The notes below the pieces were generated by a model. It made no database searches. It saw nothing but the letters and a program-made list of their open reading frames with translations, and was not told where the DNA came from. The position numbers and the translations under genes are program-made. Source: Anaerolineae bacterium (GTDB taxonomy: Bacteria; Chloroflexota; Anaerolineae; Anaerolineales; Villigracilaceae). From it: 38,398 nt of DNA. Each line of letters starts with the position of its first letter. The first letter of the stretch is position 1. Below are positions 1 through 9,752 of the stretch, piece after piece. The stretch covers positions 1 through 38,398 of the forward strand of contig JAJPIZ010000015.1 in assembly GCA_021324435.1 (NCBI GenBank), written 5' to 3'.

Positions 1-450
1 ATTCTGATGGCTGGCACTCCGACGACTGCCAGTTTCACACCGACTACGAACCTGCCTGCCGGTATTCCCCTTTATTGGCGCGTGCAAGCGCTCGGTACGA
101 ATGGTCCAAGTATTTGGTCTGATACGGGGTCGTTCACTAGTCCCAATCCACCCAATGCGCCGAGTCTGTTATCGCCCGCCGCGGGCGCTTCGGTGACAAC
201 GACTCCCACTTTGACCTGGAGCGCGTCAACACTGCCCTCTGGCGCTCAACCAGTGGATCATTACGGAGTTCAAATTGCTACTACCAGCAGTTTCTCTTCG
301 TTATCTATACCGGAAGTGAACAATGGCACCTCGACCAGTTATGTAGTCTCGCCAGCCCTAACCCCCGGCGTCTACTACTGGCGCGTGATCGTCTACAACG
401 CCAGCGGCCAGTTTAACATCTCGGCTTCACGTTCTTTCACCGCACACTAG
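1..450 (+). CDS. C-terminal part of a secreted fibronectin type III-like protein
   Basis: The frame is open from the first base of the window, so this is the 3' end of a longer gene ending at TAG 448-450. The visible 149 residues contain two similar beta-sandwich-like units. Each ends in a Y-W-R-V strand motif (LYWRVQA, then YYWRVIV) followed by an aromatic/SFT closing strand. Between them lies a Pro/Ser-rich linker with PNPPNAPSLLSPAAG. Thr/Ser/Asn-rich composition, no cysteines and no membrane segment in this part fit an extracellular or cell-surface protein of the fibronectin-III/Ig-like kind. Binding target and full domain layout lie outside the window. A strong terminator follows immediately, so this is the last gene of its unit. 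Confidence 0.75.
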   Translation: MLMAGTPTTASFTPTTNLPAGIPLYWRVQALGTNGPSIWSDTGSFTSPNPPNAPSLLSPAAGASVTTTPTLTWSASTLPSGAQPVDHYGVQIATTSSFSSLSIPEVNNGTSTSYVVSPALTPGVYYWRVIVYNASGQFNISASRSFTAH

Positions 451-472
451 AGAGTGCTCAAACTGAATCTCG

Positions 473-519
473 AATCAAACAGACAGGTATCTACCTACCT
501 GTCTGTTTGATTTTGTTTT
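473..519 (+). terminator. Intrinsic terminator, 17-bp perfect stem
   Basis: Arms 473-489 and 496-512 are perfect reverse complements with a 6-nt loop (490-495). The T-rich tract TTTTGTTTT (511-519) follows. It separates the fibronectin-III-like gene from the Lrp-led operon. Confidence 0.9.
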
Positions 520-521
520 CC

Positions 522-550
522 TTGACGGTTTTTCATTCTTTGAGTATATT
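522..550 (+). promoter_or_regulatory. Sigma70-type promoter of the amine operon
   Basis: TTGACG (522-527) and TATATT (545-550) are spaced by exactly 17 bp, directly after the terminator. Transcription would start near 557, leaving a leader of about 36 nt before the ATG at 593. This is the only good promoter seen before the terminator at 10941, so it may drive all nine genes. Internal promoters cannot be excluded. Confidence 0.7.
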
Positions 551-592
551 CTACGACACTCTTATCCCTTTCGGAAAAAAAGCGAATATAAG

Positions 593-1090
593 ATGTACGA
601 ATTCGACAAGATAGATATAAAAATTGTCAATTTTCTTCTCGAAGATGGACGTATGTCTGCCTCCGAAATTGCGCGGCGGATCGGCGACATCTCGGAACGC
701 GCGGTTCGCTATCGCATTGACCGCATGGTGGAAGAGGGAGTGATCCAGATCAGCGCGGTGGTCAACCCTGAGGCGTTTGGATTGACAATCAACGCTGACG
801 CATGGCTTGAGGTCGAATCGGATCAGATCCTCGAAGTCGCGAAAAAATTGGCGACGTTTGACAACGTTAGATACGTTGCGTGTGGTATCGGGGAAAATGA
901 CATCAGTATTCAATTGGTTGCAAAAGATACAGCCGAGATCTATCACTTCATCACAGAAGTCGTTCGGAAAATTCCCGGGGTACGCAAGACGACCACCTCC
1001 ATCGTGCCGATCATCCTCAAGGATGTGTATCAGTGGCGGGTTCCGGAAAGAGCCGTGAAATCATCCCCCCTGGAAGAACCGCTCAAATAA
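593..1090 (+). CDS. Lrp/AsnC-family transcriptional regulator
   Basis: The 165-residue protein has the family layout. An N-terminal AsnC-type winged helix-turn-helix (about 5-60) begins IDIKIVNFLLEDGR and includes ASEIARRIG and ERAVRYRIDRMVEEGVI. A RAM (ligand-binding, oligomerisation) domain follows (about 65-150). The length is normal for the family, with a slightly longer charged tail. Lrp/AsnC proteins sense amino acids or related metabolites and usually control neighbouring genes. As first gene of an operon of aminotransferases and a polyamine importer, it is probably the local regulator, with an amino acid, polyamine or product as ligand (inference). The start ATG lies after an A-rich stretch with only a weak ribosome site. 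Confidence 0.9.
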   Translation: MYEFDKIDIKIVNFLLEDGRMSASEIARRIGDISERAVRYRIDRMVEEGVIQISAVVNPEAFGLTINADAWLEVESDQILEVAKKLATFDNVRYVACGIGENDISIQLVAKDTAEIYHFITEVVRKIPGVRKTTTSIVPIILKDVYQWRVPERAVKSSPLEEPLK

Positions 1091-1112
1091 TCGAATCAAG
1101 CCGGGAGAATGT

Positions 1113-2417
1113 ATGAGTCTTGTCGGTCCGAAGAGTCAAACTTTGCAAAAGCGTGCTGAAAAGGTTTTGCCGCTCGGAGTCAATTCCAACTTCCGTTACT
1201 GGGGTGAAGGCATCACGCCTTATGTTAACAAAGCGAAGGGCGCGTATCTTTGGGATGTGGATGACCGCCGTTTCATTGACTATCGAATGGCTTTCGGCCC
1301 GATCATTCTTGGCCATGCTTATGATGAAGTAGATCAAAAAGTCATCGAGGAAGTCAAGAATGGCGTGTTGTTTGCGATGACGAGCGAACTCGAAGTGACG
1401 GTTGCCGAAATGATCGCGGAGATGGCGCCCGCCGTCGAAATGGTGCGCCTCGCATGTTCCGGCACCGAAGCGACGATGCATGCCATTCGCGTGGCGCGCG
1501 CTTATACTGGGCGCGATATTATCTTGAAGTTTGAGGGCAATTATCATGGAATGCACGATCACGCTTTGTGGTCAACGTACGCGCCGACAGAATCATACGG
1601 CAATCACCGCAGTCCCATCCCCGTGCCGGCTTCATCCGGCATTCCAAAATCCATGCGTGAGTTCATCATCACTTTGCCCTTCAATGACGCTGAAGGTTTT
1701 GAACGCGTGATGAAATCGTACGGCGAACAAATCGCGGCGGTCATCACCGAACCGTGTCAGGGAAATTGCGGGGCGATTGATCCACAGCCGGGCTTCCTTG
1801 AATTGATTCGCAAAAAGACCGAAGAATATGGAATCGTTTTCATTTTGGATGAAGTCAAGACCGGATTCCGAATCGCAAATGGCGGCGCGCAGGAGTACTA
1901 TCGCATCAAACCGGACCTCGCGACGTATGCCAAAGCTTTGGGCAACGGTTACCCTGTGGCCGCGTTCGGCGGCAAGAGCGAGATCATGTCCATTATCGGG
2001 CATGGCGTTGCGCAAGGCGGAACGTACACGAACAACAAGCCCGGCGTCGCCGCGGCGTACGCGACGTTGAAATTGCTCAAGGAAAAACCGATCATTGCCA
2101 CAATCCAAAAACGCGGCAAACGACTCATGGACGGACTCAAAGACATCTTTGAAGATAACGGCATTCCGGTCGCTATGAGCGGGACCGGCGCGATGTTCTC
2201 TTTTGCTTTGGGCGTTGACTCTGTGACCTGTCAGCGCGATTGGGCCAAGAGCGATCATCAAATGTATATGGACTTGGCAAGCAAAGCGATTGAGCGCGGC
2301 ATCATGCCTGATTACGACGCCCGCGAACCGTGGTTCCTGTGTTACGAACACAGCGACGCAGACATTGATGAGACTCTGAATGTGTATGCCGAAATTGTGA
2401 AGGAAGTAAAGCATTAA
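1113..2417 (+). CDS. Class III PLP aminotransferase, glutamate-1-semialdehyde aminomutase-like
   Basis: This 434-residue fold-type I PLP enzyme is closest in style to glutamate-1-semialdehyde 2,1-aminomutase. Visible landmarks are SGTEA (116-120, phosphate binding), the FEGNYHG aromatic/His motif (140-146), DEVKTGF with the PLP-N1 aspartate D246, and the Schiff-base lysine K274 in TYAKALGNG. The GSAM-like branch also contains beta-amino-acid and other omega-aminotransferases. An Lrp gene in front and an MmsA-type dehydrogenase behind make a catabolic aminotransferase more likely than a haem enzyme. Substrate unknown; beta-alanine or 3-aminoisobutyrate would fit the dehydrogenase. The start has a good GGGAGA site 6 nt upstream, 22 bp after the regulator. 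Confidence 0.88.
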   Translation: MSLVGPKSQTLQKRAEKVLPLGVNSNFRYWGEGITPYVNKAKGAYLWDVDDRRFIDYRMAFGPIILGHAYDEVDQKVIEEVKNGVLFAMTSELEVTVAEMIAEMAPAVEMVRLACSGTEATMHAIRVARAYTGRDIILKFEGNYHGMHDHALWSTYAPTESYGNHRSPIPVPASSGIPKSMREFIITLPFNDAEGFERVMKSYGEQIAAVITEPCQGNCGAIDPQPGFLELIRKKTEEYGIVFILDEVKTGFRIANGGAQEYYRIKPDLATYAKALGNGYPVAAFGGKSEIMSIIGHGVAQGGTYTNNKPGVAAAYATLKLLKEKPIIATIQKRGKRLMDGLKDIFEDNGIPVAMSGTGAMFSFALGVDSVTCQRDWAKSDHQMYMDLASKAIERGIMPDYDAREPWFLCYEHSDADIDETLNVYAEIVKEVKH

Positions 2418-2419
2418 TT

Positions 2420-2460
2420 AAATTTACACGCCGATATCCTTGGTGCAGGCGTGTAAATTT
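2420..2460 (+). other. 13-bp perfect stem-loop between two aminotransferase genes
   Basis: Arms 2420-2432 (AAATTTACACGCC) and 2448-2460 are perfect complements around a 15-nt loop. It begins 3 nt after the stop of the upstream gene and ends 25 nt before the next ATG. No run of T follows, so it is a poor terminator. It could stabilise the upstream mRNA 3' end, set relative expression, or bind a protein. Confidence 0.7.
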
Positions 2461-2484
2461 CTTAATCAGCTGTCGGAGAAAACT

Positions 2485-3792
2485 ATGTCAAAACTCTCTT
2501 CAAAAGAAATTGTTGACCTCAACAAGGAATACACCTTTTTCTCTTGGTCTGTGCAGGGACAGACCAATCCGATCCCGGTTGCGAAAGCGGATGGCGTTTA
2601 CTTCTGGGATGCGGATGGCAAACGCTATTTGGATTTTGCCTCGCAGCTGGTCAACACAAATGTGGGCCATCAGAATCCAAAAGTAGTGAAGGCGATTCAA
2701 GATCAGGCCGCAAAAATCACTTTCGTCGCGCCGGGGATGGCGACCGAGCCGCGCGGCCTGCTTGGGAAGAAATTGGCCGAGATCACTCCCGGCGATTTGA
2801 AGAAAACTTTCTTCACGCTCGGTGGGGCGGAAGCCAACGAGAACGCCATCAAGATCGCGCGCTTCTACACAGGCCGGCACAAAATTCTGGCGCGCTATCG
2901 CTCGTATCACGGTGCGACACATGGCGCGATTGCATTGACCGGCGATTATCGCCGCCTGCCTGTCGAACCGGCCATGCCGGGCGTTGTCCATTTTCTTGAT
3001 CCATATTGTTATCGCTGTCCGTTTGGTTGGACGCGCGAGACTTGCCATCGGGAGTGTATCAGCCATGTCGAAGAGGTGATCCAGCACGAAGGTCCGGACC
3101 AGATCGCCGCGATCATCCTCGAGGGCGTGACCGGAACGAATGGCCTGATCATCCCGCCCGATGATTACTGGCCGCGCATCCGCGAGATTTGCGATCAATA
3201 TGGAATCCTGTTGATCTCCGATGAAGTCATGTCTGGCTGGGGCCGCACCGGAGAATGGTTCGCGGTGAACAATTGGAATGTTGTGCCGGACATCATCACG
3301 ACCGCAAAAGGAATCACATCCGGTTATGTGCCGCTCGGCGCGGTGATTGTGCGCGAGAAGATCGCCAAGTTCTTCGATGACAAATATCTTTATGCAGGCC
3401 TGACTTACAACGGTCACGCGCTAGCGTGCGCCGCGGCGCTTGCGACAATTGAAGTGTATGAAGAAGAAAAAGTCTTTGCGAATGCCAAAAAGGTCGGTGA
3501 ACATCTTGGCAAGCGGCTTGAGGAGTTCAAATCCAAACATCCATCCATCGGCGATGTACGCTACATTGGCTTGTTTTCTGGCATCGAATTCGTCAAGAAC
3601 CGCCGGACGAAAGAGCCGATGGATTTGACGCCGCTCAAGAATTTCCTGGTTTCAAACGGCGTTTATGTTTTCAATTTCAAGAACATTCTCTTCGTTGTCC
3701 CGCCGCTCATCATCACGAAAGAACAATTGGATGAAGGTCTCAATTTGATTGACGAAGGTCTGTCTGAATTCATAGACAAGATGGTTGCGTAG
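2485..3792 (+). CDS. Class III PLP aminotransferase with a four-cysteine motif
   Basis: The protein is 435 residues from the ATG at 2485. That start is chosen because GGAG (2475-2478) precedes it; an in-frame ATG at 2440 would run translation through the hairpin. Class III features are [11 protein letters not shown] (113-123), YRSYHG (138-143), D246 in SDEVMSGWG and the Schiff-base lysine K275 in TTAKGITSG. The sequence resembles omega-amino acid:pyruvate and GABA-type aminotransferases that make a semialdehyde. An unusual insert holds four cysteines, C175-x2-C178-x8-C187-x3-C191, which could bind a metal or form disulfides. The aldehyde dehydrogenase starts 8 bp downstream, suggesting that it consumes the semialdehyde product. 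Exact substrate unknown. Confidence 0.88.
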   Translation: MSKLSSKEIVDLNKEYTFFSWSVQGQTNPIPVAKADGVYFWDADGKRYLDFASQLVNTNVGHQNPKVVKAIQDQAAKITFVAPGMATEPRGLLGKKLAEITPGDLKKTFFTLGGAEANENAIKIARFYTGRHKILARYRSYHGATHGAIALTGDYRRLPVEPAMPGVVHFLDPYCYRCPFGWTRETCHRECISHVEEVIQHEGPDQIAAIILEGVTGTNGLIIPPDDYWPRIREICDQYGILLISDEVMSGWGRTGEWFAVNNWNVVPDIITTAKGITSGYVPLGAVIVREKIAKFFDDKYLYAGLTYNGHALACAAALATIEVYEEEKVFANAKKVGEHLGKRLEEFKSKHPSIGDVRYIGLFSGIEFVKNRRTKEPMDLTPLKNFLVSNGVYVFNFKNILFVVPPLIITKEQLDEGLNLIDEGLSEFIDKMVA

Positions 3793-3800
3793 AGGTAGCC

Positions 3801-5270
<1,470 letters not shown>

Positions 5271-5358
5271 CGTCGTTGCGAGAGGGTGTTCCTTCCATCG
5301 AAGCAATCTTCTAGCATGTTCCACGAGATTGTTTCGCGAAGAACGCTCGCAATGACGT
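5271..5358 (+). repeat. Dispersed palindromic repeat, family A, copy 1
   Basis: The copy begins GTCGTTGCGAG, contains GAAGCAATC and a matching GATTG.TTC arm, and ends CTCGCAATGACG. It is therefore a nested inverted repeat. It closely resembles 11511-11606 and 36596-36686. It fills the whole gap between the aldehyde dehydrogenase and patA-like genes, inside the operon. Confidence 0.85.
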
Positions 5359-5375
5359 GTGACAGAAGGATTTAT

Positions 5376-6737
5376 ATGACCGTAGACTACGAAGAAGCCC
5401 TGGATTATTCATCGCGGTGGATTGATTTGATTCACAAGAAGGAGTTCCCGTCGCGGGAAGAGGCGCATCAGATCATCACTGAGTCAAAAAATAATTTTGC
5501 CGAGCATTACAATCGCAACTGGCTGGAGTATCGCAAGTCCGTCACCGAGGCGGGGGATTGGGCCGCGGTTGAATGGTCCGGTTCGGGTGCGCTGTTCAAG
5601 GATGTGCTTGGGCGTGAGTATCTCGATTGTCTTGGCGGCTTCGGCATGATGGACCTGGGCTGGAGTCATCCCGACGTGGTTGAAACCGTGAAGGCGCAAT
5701 TGAATCGTTCGCCGATGCCTTCACAGGAATTAATTGATCCATTGCGGGGTGTGCTGGCGCGTTTGTTGGCCGAGATTACGCCGGGCGATTTGAAATACAG
5801 TTGGTTCGCGGCCAGTGGCACCGAGGCCAATGAGGCCGCGATGAAGATCGCAAAACTTTACAGCGGCAAATCTGCTTTCATCGTGGCGGTCAGAGCCTTT
5901 CATGGCAAAACCATGGGTTCTCTCTCGTTGATGGGCAAAGCTGATTTTCGCGCGCCGATGGGCCCACTGTATGCGGGGCCGGTTTATCATGTTCCGTTTG
6001 GTGATGCGGAAGCGGTGGAGAAACAACTTGAAATCTGTGAGAAGGTCGGCATCGGAGTCGCGGCGGTGATGTTCGAGCCGATTCAGGGTGAGTCGGGCGC
6101 GATCGTCCCGCCGGACGACTTCTGGCCGCGCGTGCGCGCCGTGACGAAGAAGTATGGTGTTCTTCTCATTGCGGATGAAGTGCAAACGGGTCTGGGCCGG
6201 ACCGGGAAACTGTGGGGCATTGATCATTGGAGCGTCGTCCCTGACATTTTGACCGCGGCCAAATCCCTCGGCGGAGGCGTGATGCCGATCAGCGCGGTGT
6301 GCACCACCGAGGAAATTTATCGGCCAATGATGTATCCGAATCCGTTTATGCACACCACGACCACCGGCGGCGGCGCGCTGGCTTGCTCCGCGGCCATTGC
6401 CGCCATCCATGTGACTCTGCGCGAGCGTTTATGGGAACAGGCCGCGCAGAAAGGCAATTATCTCTTTCCGAAACTCGAAGAACTCGCCGCGCGCTATCCG
6501 CAAATTTATGAGAAAATCACGGGCAGAGGTCTCCTGATCGGAATGCATTTCAAGAGCCCGGATATCGGTTATAAAGTGGCGGCGGGGTTGTTTAAGCGAA
6601 ATGTTCTCGTCGCTGGTACATTAACCAGCGCGCAAACGATTCGTATCGAACCGCCGCTCATCATCACGATGAATCAATTGAATATTTTGTTAGACCGCTT
6701 GGAAGATACTTTGAAAGACATTGGCAAGTCGTTGTAG
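5376..6737 (+). CDS. patA: Putrescine aminotransferase (PatA/YgjG-like)
   Basis: The protein is 453 residues from the ATG at 5376, preceded by AGAAGGA. Upstream in-frame ATGs lie inside a dispersed repeat and are rejected. Similarity to E. coli PatA, judged from memory, is strong over the whole length: LEYRKSVT.AGD..AVEW (50-67), CLGGFG (85-90), SQELIDPLR (116-124), TPGDLKYS (135-142), GRTGK, GGGVMPI (299-305), NPFMHTTT, RVLVAGTL-like NVLVAGTL and TIRIEPPL. D267 and Schiff-base K296 are present. PatA converts putrescine to 4-aminobutanal using 2-oxoglutarate or pyruvate. The polyamine importer genes follow 35 bp downstream, which supports putrescine as substrate. Confidence 0.9.
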   Translation: MTVDYEEALDYSSRWIDLIHKKEFPSREEAHQIITESKNNFAEHYNRNWLEYRKSVTEAGDWAAVEWSGSGALFKDVLGREYLDCLGGFGMMDLGWSHPDVVETVKAQLNRSPMPSQELIDPLRGVLARLLAEITPGDLKYSWFAASGTEANEAAMKIAKLYSGKSAFIVAVRAFHGKTMGSLSLMGKADFRAPMGPLYAGPVYHVPFGDAEAVEKQLEICEKVGIGVAAVMFEPIQGESGAIVPPDDFWPRVRAVTKKYGVLLIADEVQTGLGRTGKLWGIDHWSVVPDILTAAKSLGGGVMPISAVCTTEEIYRPMMYPNPFMHTTTTGGGALACSAAIAAIHVTLRERLWEQAAQKGNYLFPKLEELAARYPQIYEKITGRGLLIGMHFKSPDIGYKVAAGLFKRNVLVAGTLTSAQTIRIEPPLIITMNQLNILLDRLEDTLKDIGKSL

Positions 6738-6772
6738 GGCGAACGGCCAAATATCATTTCAGGAGTCTGTGG

Positions 6773-7885
6773 ATGGGCAGTAAATATGCAGTGGAATTAC
6801 GGAATGTAGTAAAGCAATTCATCACTCCAGAGGGGGGTGAGATAGCCGCGGTGGATCATGTCACGATGCAGATTCGGAATGGCGAATTTTTCTCGATGCT
6901 TGGCTCCTCGGGATGCGGTAAGACGACTTCTCTGCGTATGATCGCTGGCTTCGAGTGGCCGACGGAAGGCGAAGTATATATTGACGGCGAGCCGCAGGGA
7001 CACAAACCTCCGTTCCTGCGCCCGGTGAATACCGTGTTTCAAAGTTATGCTTTATTCCAGCATATGACCGTGCAGGAAAATGTGGCCTTTGGCCTGGAAA
7101 TGGAAAGGGTAGAGAAAGCGGAGATCGAACGGCGCGTCGGTGAAGCGCTTGAAATGGTCAAACTTTCCGGGATGCAGCGCCGCCGTCCCAAGCAACTTTC
7201 CGGCGGACAGCAACAACGCGTCGCGCTGGCCCGCGCTTTGGTCAAGCGTCCCAAAGTCTTACTGCTCGATGAACCGCTCGGCGCGCTGGATTTAAAACTC
7301 CGCAAAGAGATGCAGTTGGAACTCAAATCACTGCAACAGGAAGTGGGGATCACCTTCATTTATGTGACTCACGATCAGGAGGAAGCCCTGACCATGTCAG
7401 ACCGCATCGCGGTGATGAGTCACGGCAAAGTTTTGCAAATAGGGCCGTCGGTCGAAATCTATGAGCGGCCCACCAGCCGCTTCGTGGCGGATTTCATCGG
7501 TGAATCGAATTTTCTGGACGGCAGGGTTAAATCTGTCAAAGGCGATCAGGCAATCGTGAATGTTCCGGCGTGGGGGGAGGAATTAACGGGAATCGTTACC
7601 AGCAAAGTCCGTGCCGGGGACGAGGTGGCCGTTTCGATTCGTCCGGAAAAGATTCGGCTGGCGGAGAAACAGGGCATCAAGGAAAATAGTCTTCAGGGTG
7701 TCGTTGTCAACAGCACATATATCGGTTCCGATACGCACGTCTATTTGGATGTGCGCGGCCAGCGCATCAAAGTTTGGGAGCAGAACCGCATCTCCACCCT
7801 GGACCCGCGCGCGTATTATCGCAACGGTCAAAAAGTATGGGTGATGCTCTTGCCTGAGAATACGCTTGTCTTGCCAAAGGACTAG
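6773..7885 (+). CDS. potA: Polyamine ABC transporter ATP-binding protein PotA
   Basis: This 370-residue ABC ATPase has Walker A GSSGCGKTT (44-52), Q-loop VFQSYALF, signature LSGGQQQRVALARAL (142-156), Walker B VLLLDEP with D166/E167, and H-loop THDQEEA. A C-terminal TOBE-type regulatory domain (about 285-368) follows, as in PotA and related spermidine/putrescine ATPases. AGGAG lies 8 nt before the ATG. The stop is 3 bp before potB. It would energise uptake through PotB/PotC. The role in polyamine import is supported by the adjacent PotB, PotC, PotD and PatA genes; a related substrate in this CUT1-like family remains possible. Confidence 0.92.
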   Translation: MGSKYAVELRNVVKQFITPEGGEIAAVDHVTMQIRNGEFFSMLGSSGCGKTTSLRMIAGFEWPTEGEVYIDGEPQGHKPPFLRPVNTVFQSYALFQHMTVQENVAFGLEMERVEKAEIERRVGEALEMVKLSGMQRRRPKQLSGGQQQRVALARALVKRPKVLLLDEPLGALDLKLRKEMQLELKSLQQEVGITFIYVTHDQEEALTMSDRIAVMSHGKVLQIGPSVEIYERPTSRFVADFIGESNFLDGRVKSVKGDQAIVNVPAWGEELTGIVTSKVRAGDEVAVSIRPEKIRLAEKQGIKENSLQGVVVNSTYIGSDTHVYLDVRGQRIKVWEQNRISTLDPRAYYRNGQKVWVMLLPENTLVLPKD

Positions 7886-7888
7886 ATC

Positions 7889-8809
7889 ATGCTGAGACGA
7901 TTGCGCGAAGATAAATCCATTCAGGGAACGTTTCTTATCACACCGACGCTCGTCTTCATGGTCGGTCTGTTGATTATCCCGCTGATCCTGACCACTATTG
8001 TCAGTTTCGGTCATCGAAGTGCAGATGGCGGTGTGATCTATGCTTTTTCATTTGACAACTACCTGCGTCTCATCGGCTACAGCACGCAATGTGATAACGG
8101 CGCTTCGGTTTGCTTCGACCCGCTGTATGCTCAGATCATGTGGCGCTCATTTTCGCTGGCGTTCAATACCACGGTGCTGGTCATTCTGCTGGCATATCCA
8201 CTCGCTTATTTCATCGCTCGCGCGCATCCGATTCGACGCAATACCTTCTTATTTCTTGTGCTGATTCCGCTGTGGACGAACTTCGTCATCCGCGTGTATG
8301 CCTGGATGATGTTGCTTCGCAAAGAGGGTGTAATCAACATTGTCTTTGGTTGGATCGCGGGAATGCTGCATATTCCGTTTACGCCATTGGAAATGTTGTA
8401 TACACCCGGCGCTGTGCTGGTCGGCATGGTCTACGAATTTCTTCCGTTCATGATTTTGCCAATCTACACCTCGCTGGAAAAAATTGATAATTCGCTGTAC
8501 GAAGCCGCCGCAGATTTGGGAGCGAATCCTTTCCGAACGTTTCTGCGTGTGACTCTTCCGCTTTCGATGCCGGGTGTTGTTGCGGGAACGATTCTTGTAT
8601 TCATCCCCGTCATGGGAACGTTCATCGTATCGGACCTCCTCGGTGGGCGGCAGGTGATTCTGGTAGGCAATCTGATTCAACGTCAATTTCTCGACGCTCG
8701 CGACCCGACCTTTGGGTCGGCCGCGTCGTTAATTCTCATGGTTCTTACTCTGATTGTGACCTACTTCTACACGCGCAAATTCGGCTTCGGCGAGGAGATT
8801 GTGGTATGA
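7889..8809 (+). CDS. potB: Polyamine ABC transporter permease PotB
   Basis: The 306-residue membrane protein has about six hydrophobic helices: the first at 15-40, others near 88-112, 118-140, 175-197, 228-250 and 275-297. The cytoplasmic EAA loop [12 protein letters not shown] (204-215) contacts the ATPase. The [11 protein letters not shown] continuation is typical of PotB. The extracytoplasmic stretch between helices 1 and 2 carries two cysteines, C68 and C75 (C-x6-C), a spacing repeated in PotC. The start ATG is 3 bp after potA, and its stop overlaps the potC start (ATGA at 8806), so translation is probably coupled. Confidence 0.92.
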   Translation: MLRRLREDKSIQGTFLITPTLVFMVGLLIIPLILTTIVSFGHRSADGGVIYAFSFDNYLRLIGYSTQCDNGASVCFDPLYAQIMWRSFSLAFNTTVLVILLAYPLAYFIARAHPIRRNTFLFLVLIPLWTNFVIRVYAWMMLLRKEGVINIVFGWIAGMLHIPFTPLEMLYTPGAVLVGMVYEFLPFMILPIYTSLEKIDNSLYEAAADLGANPFRTFLRVTLPLSMPGVVAGTILVFIPVMGTFIVSDLLGGRQVILVGNLIQRQFLDARDPTFGSAASLILMVLTLIVTYFYTRKFGFGEEIVV

Positions 8810-9687
8810 ACCCTCATCGCCGCTCTCCCTTCATTCTGATTGCGACCATTTTGGTTTACTTCTTTCTCTACGCGCCGATTTTTGTGTTGGTAATTTATTC
8901 TTTCAACTCATCCAGGGCAAATGTACAATTTGATGGTTTCATTTCATCTTATGGTGATTTGCAAATCGTCAACGGCGACGTGACGCAGAGTCCCTGCGGC
9001 CCGTTCCACTGGTTCTGTGAACTTTCCAAGAACAGGGAAGTGATCAATGCGGCCAAAAATACTCTGACCATTGCTTTCACCGCTACGATCATATCCACTA
9101 TCGTTGGGACGATGGCTGCGCTGGCGCTTCAGCGTTACGACTTCAAATTGAAGGCCTTTTCGCAAGTCTCGCTTTATATCCCCATTGTCATCCCTGAAAT
9201 TGTAATGGGTATCGGCATCCTAACATTATTCAGTCAATTATTCAGCCTGCTGAATAATTGGTTGAATCTCGCAGGGGACGCACGCATGACCATGGGACTT
9301 TTTACGGTAATTCTCTCTCACATTGCCTTTATGATCCCCTTTGTGACTCTGGTCGTGCAGGCGCGCTTGCAAGGTTTTGACAAATCCTACGAGGAAGCCG
9401 CCATGGACCTCGGTGCCAACGAATGGACCACGTTCCAGCGCGTCACGTTTCCAATGATTTTGCCCGGCGTCCTTTCAGGCGCGTTGCTGGCTTTCACCCT
9501 CTCGCTGGACGATTTTGTCATTACGTTCTTTACGAATGGTCCAGGTTCCACAACCCTGCCGATTTATGTGTATGGTTTACTGCGGCGTATCATCACGCCG
9601 CAGGTCAACGCGCTCTCGACGGTTTGGATCTCCATTGTTTTTATTGCTGTCCTGCTCCTGCAGTGGATTCAGAGCAGGGAAAAATAG
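8806..9687 (+). CDS. potC: Polyamine ABC transporter permease PotC
   Basis: This 293-residue inner-membrane permease has six predicted helices. The EAA motif [16 protein letters not shown] (195-210) is followed by [14 protein letters not shown], and [16 protein letters not shown] is the PotC/YdcV-type signature. The loop after helix 1 is unusually long and contains C64 and C71 (C-x6-C), mirroring PotB. It overlaps potB by 4 bp. Together with PotB it forms the transmembrane pathway for the polyamine delivered by PotD. Confidence 0.92.
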   Translation: MNPHRRSPFILIATILVYFFLYAPIFVLVIYSFNSSRANVQFDGFISSYGDLQIVNGDVTQSPCGPFHWFCELSKNREVINAAKNTLTIAFTATIISTIVGTMAALALQRYDFKLKAFSQVSLYIPIVIPEIVMGIGILTLFSQLFSLLNNWLNLAGDARMTMGLFTVILSHIAFMIPFVTLVVQARLQGFDKSYEEAAMDLGANEWTTFQRVTFPMILPGVLSGALLAFTLSLDDFVITFFTNGPGSTTLPIYVYGLLRRIITPQVNALSTVWISIVFIAVLLLQWIQSREK

Positions 9688-9752
9688 TCTCGGGTGTTTC
9701 GCGGGCGAAGGCTCGCGTGCCAAAAAGTCTGTTGATCAACCAAGGAGGCAGT

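Noticed and set aside
1113..2417. Haem-pathway glutamate-1-semialdehyde aminomutase (HemL)
   Set aside because: The fold resembles it, but the neighbours are Lrp, another aminotransferase and MmsA, with no haem genes. A catabolic aminotransferase is more likely.
5286..5375. 30-residue N-terminal extension of the PatA-like protein
   Set aside because: It lies wholly inside repeat family A; AGAAGGA and family similarity support the start at 5376.
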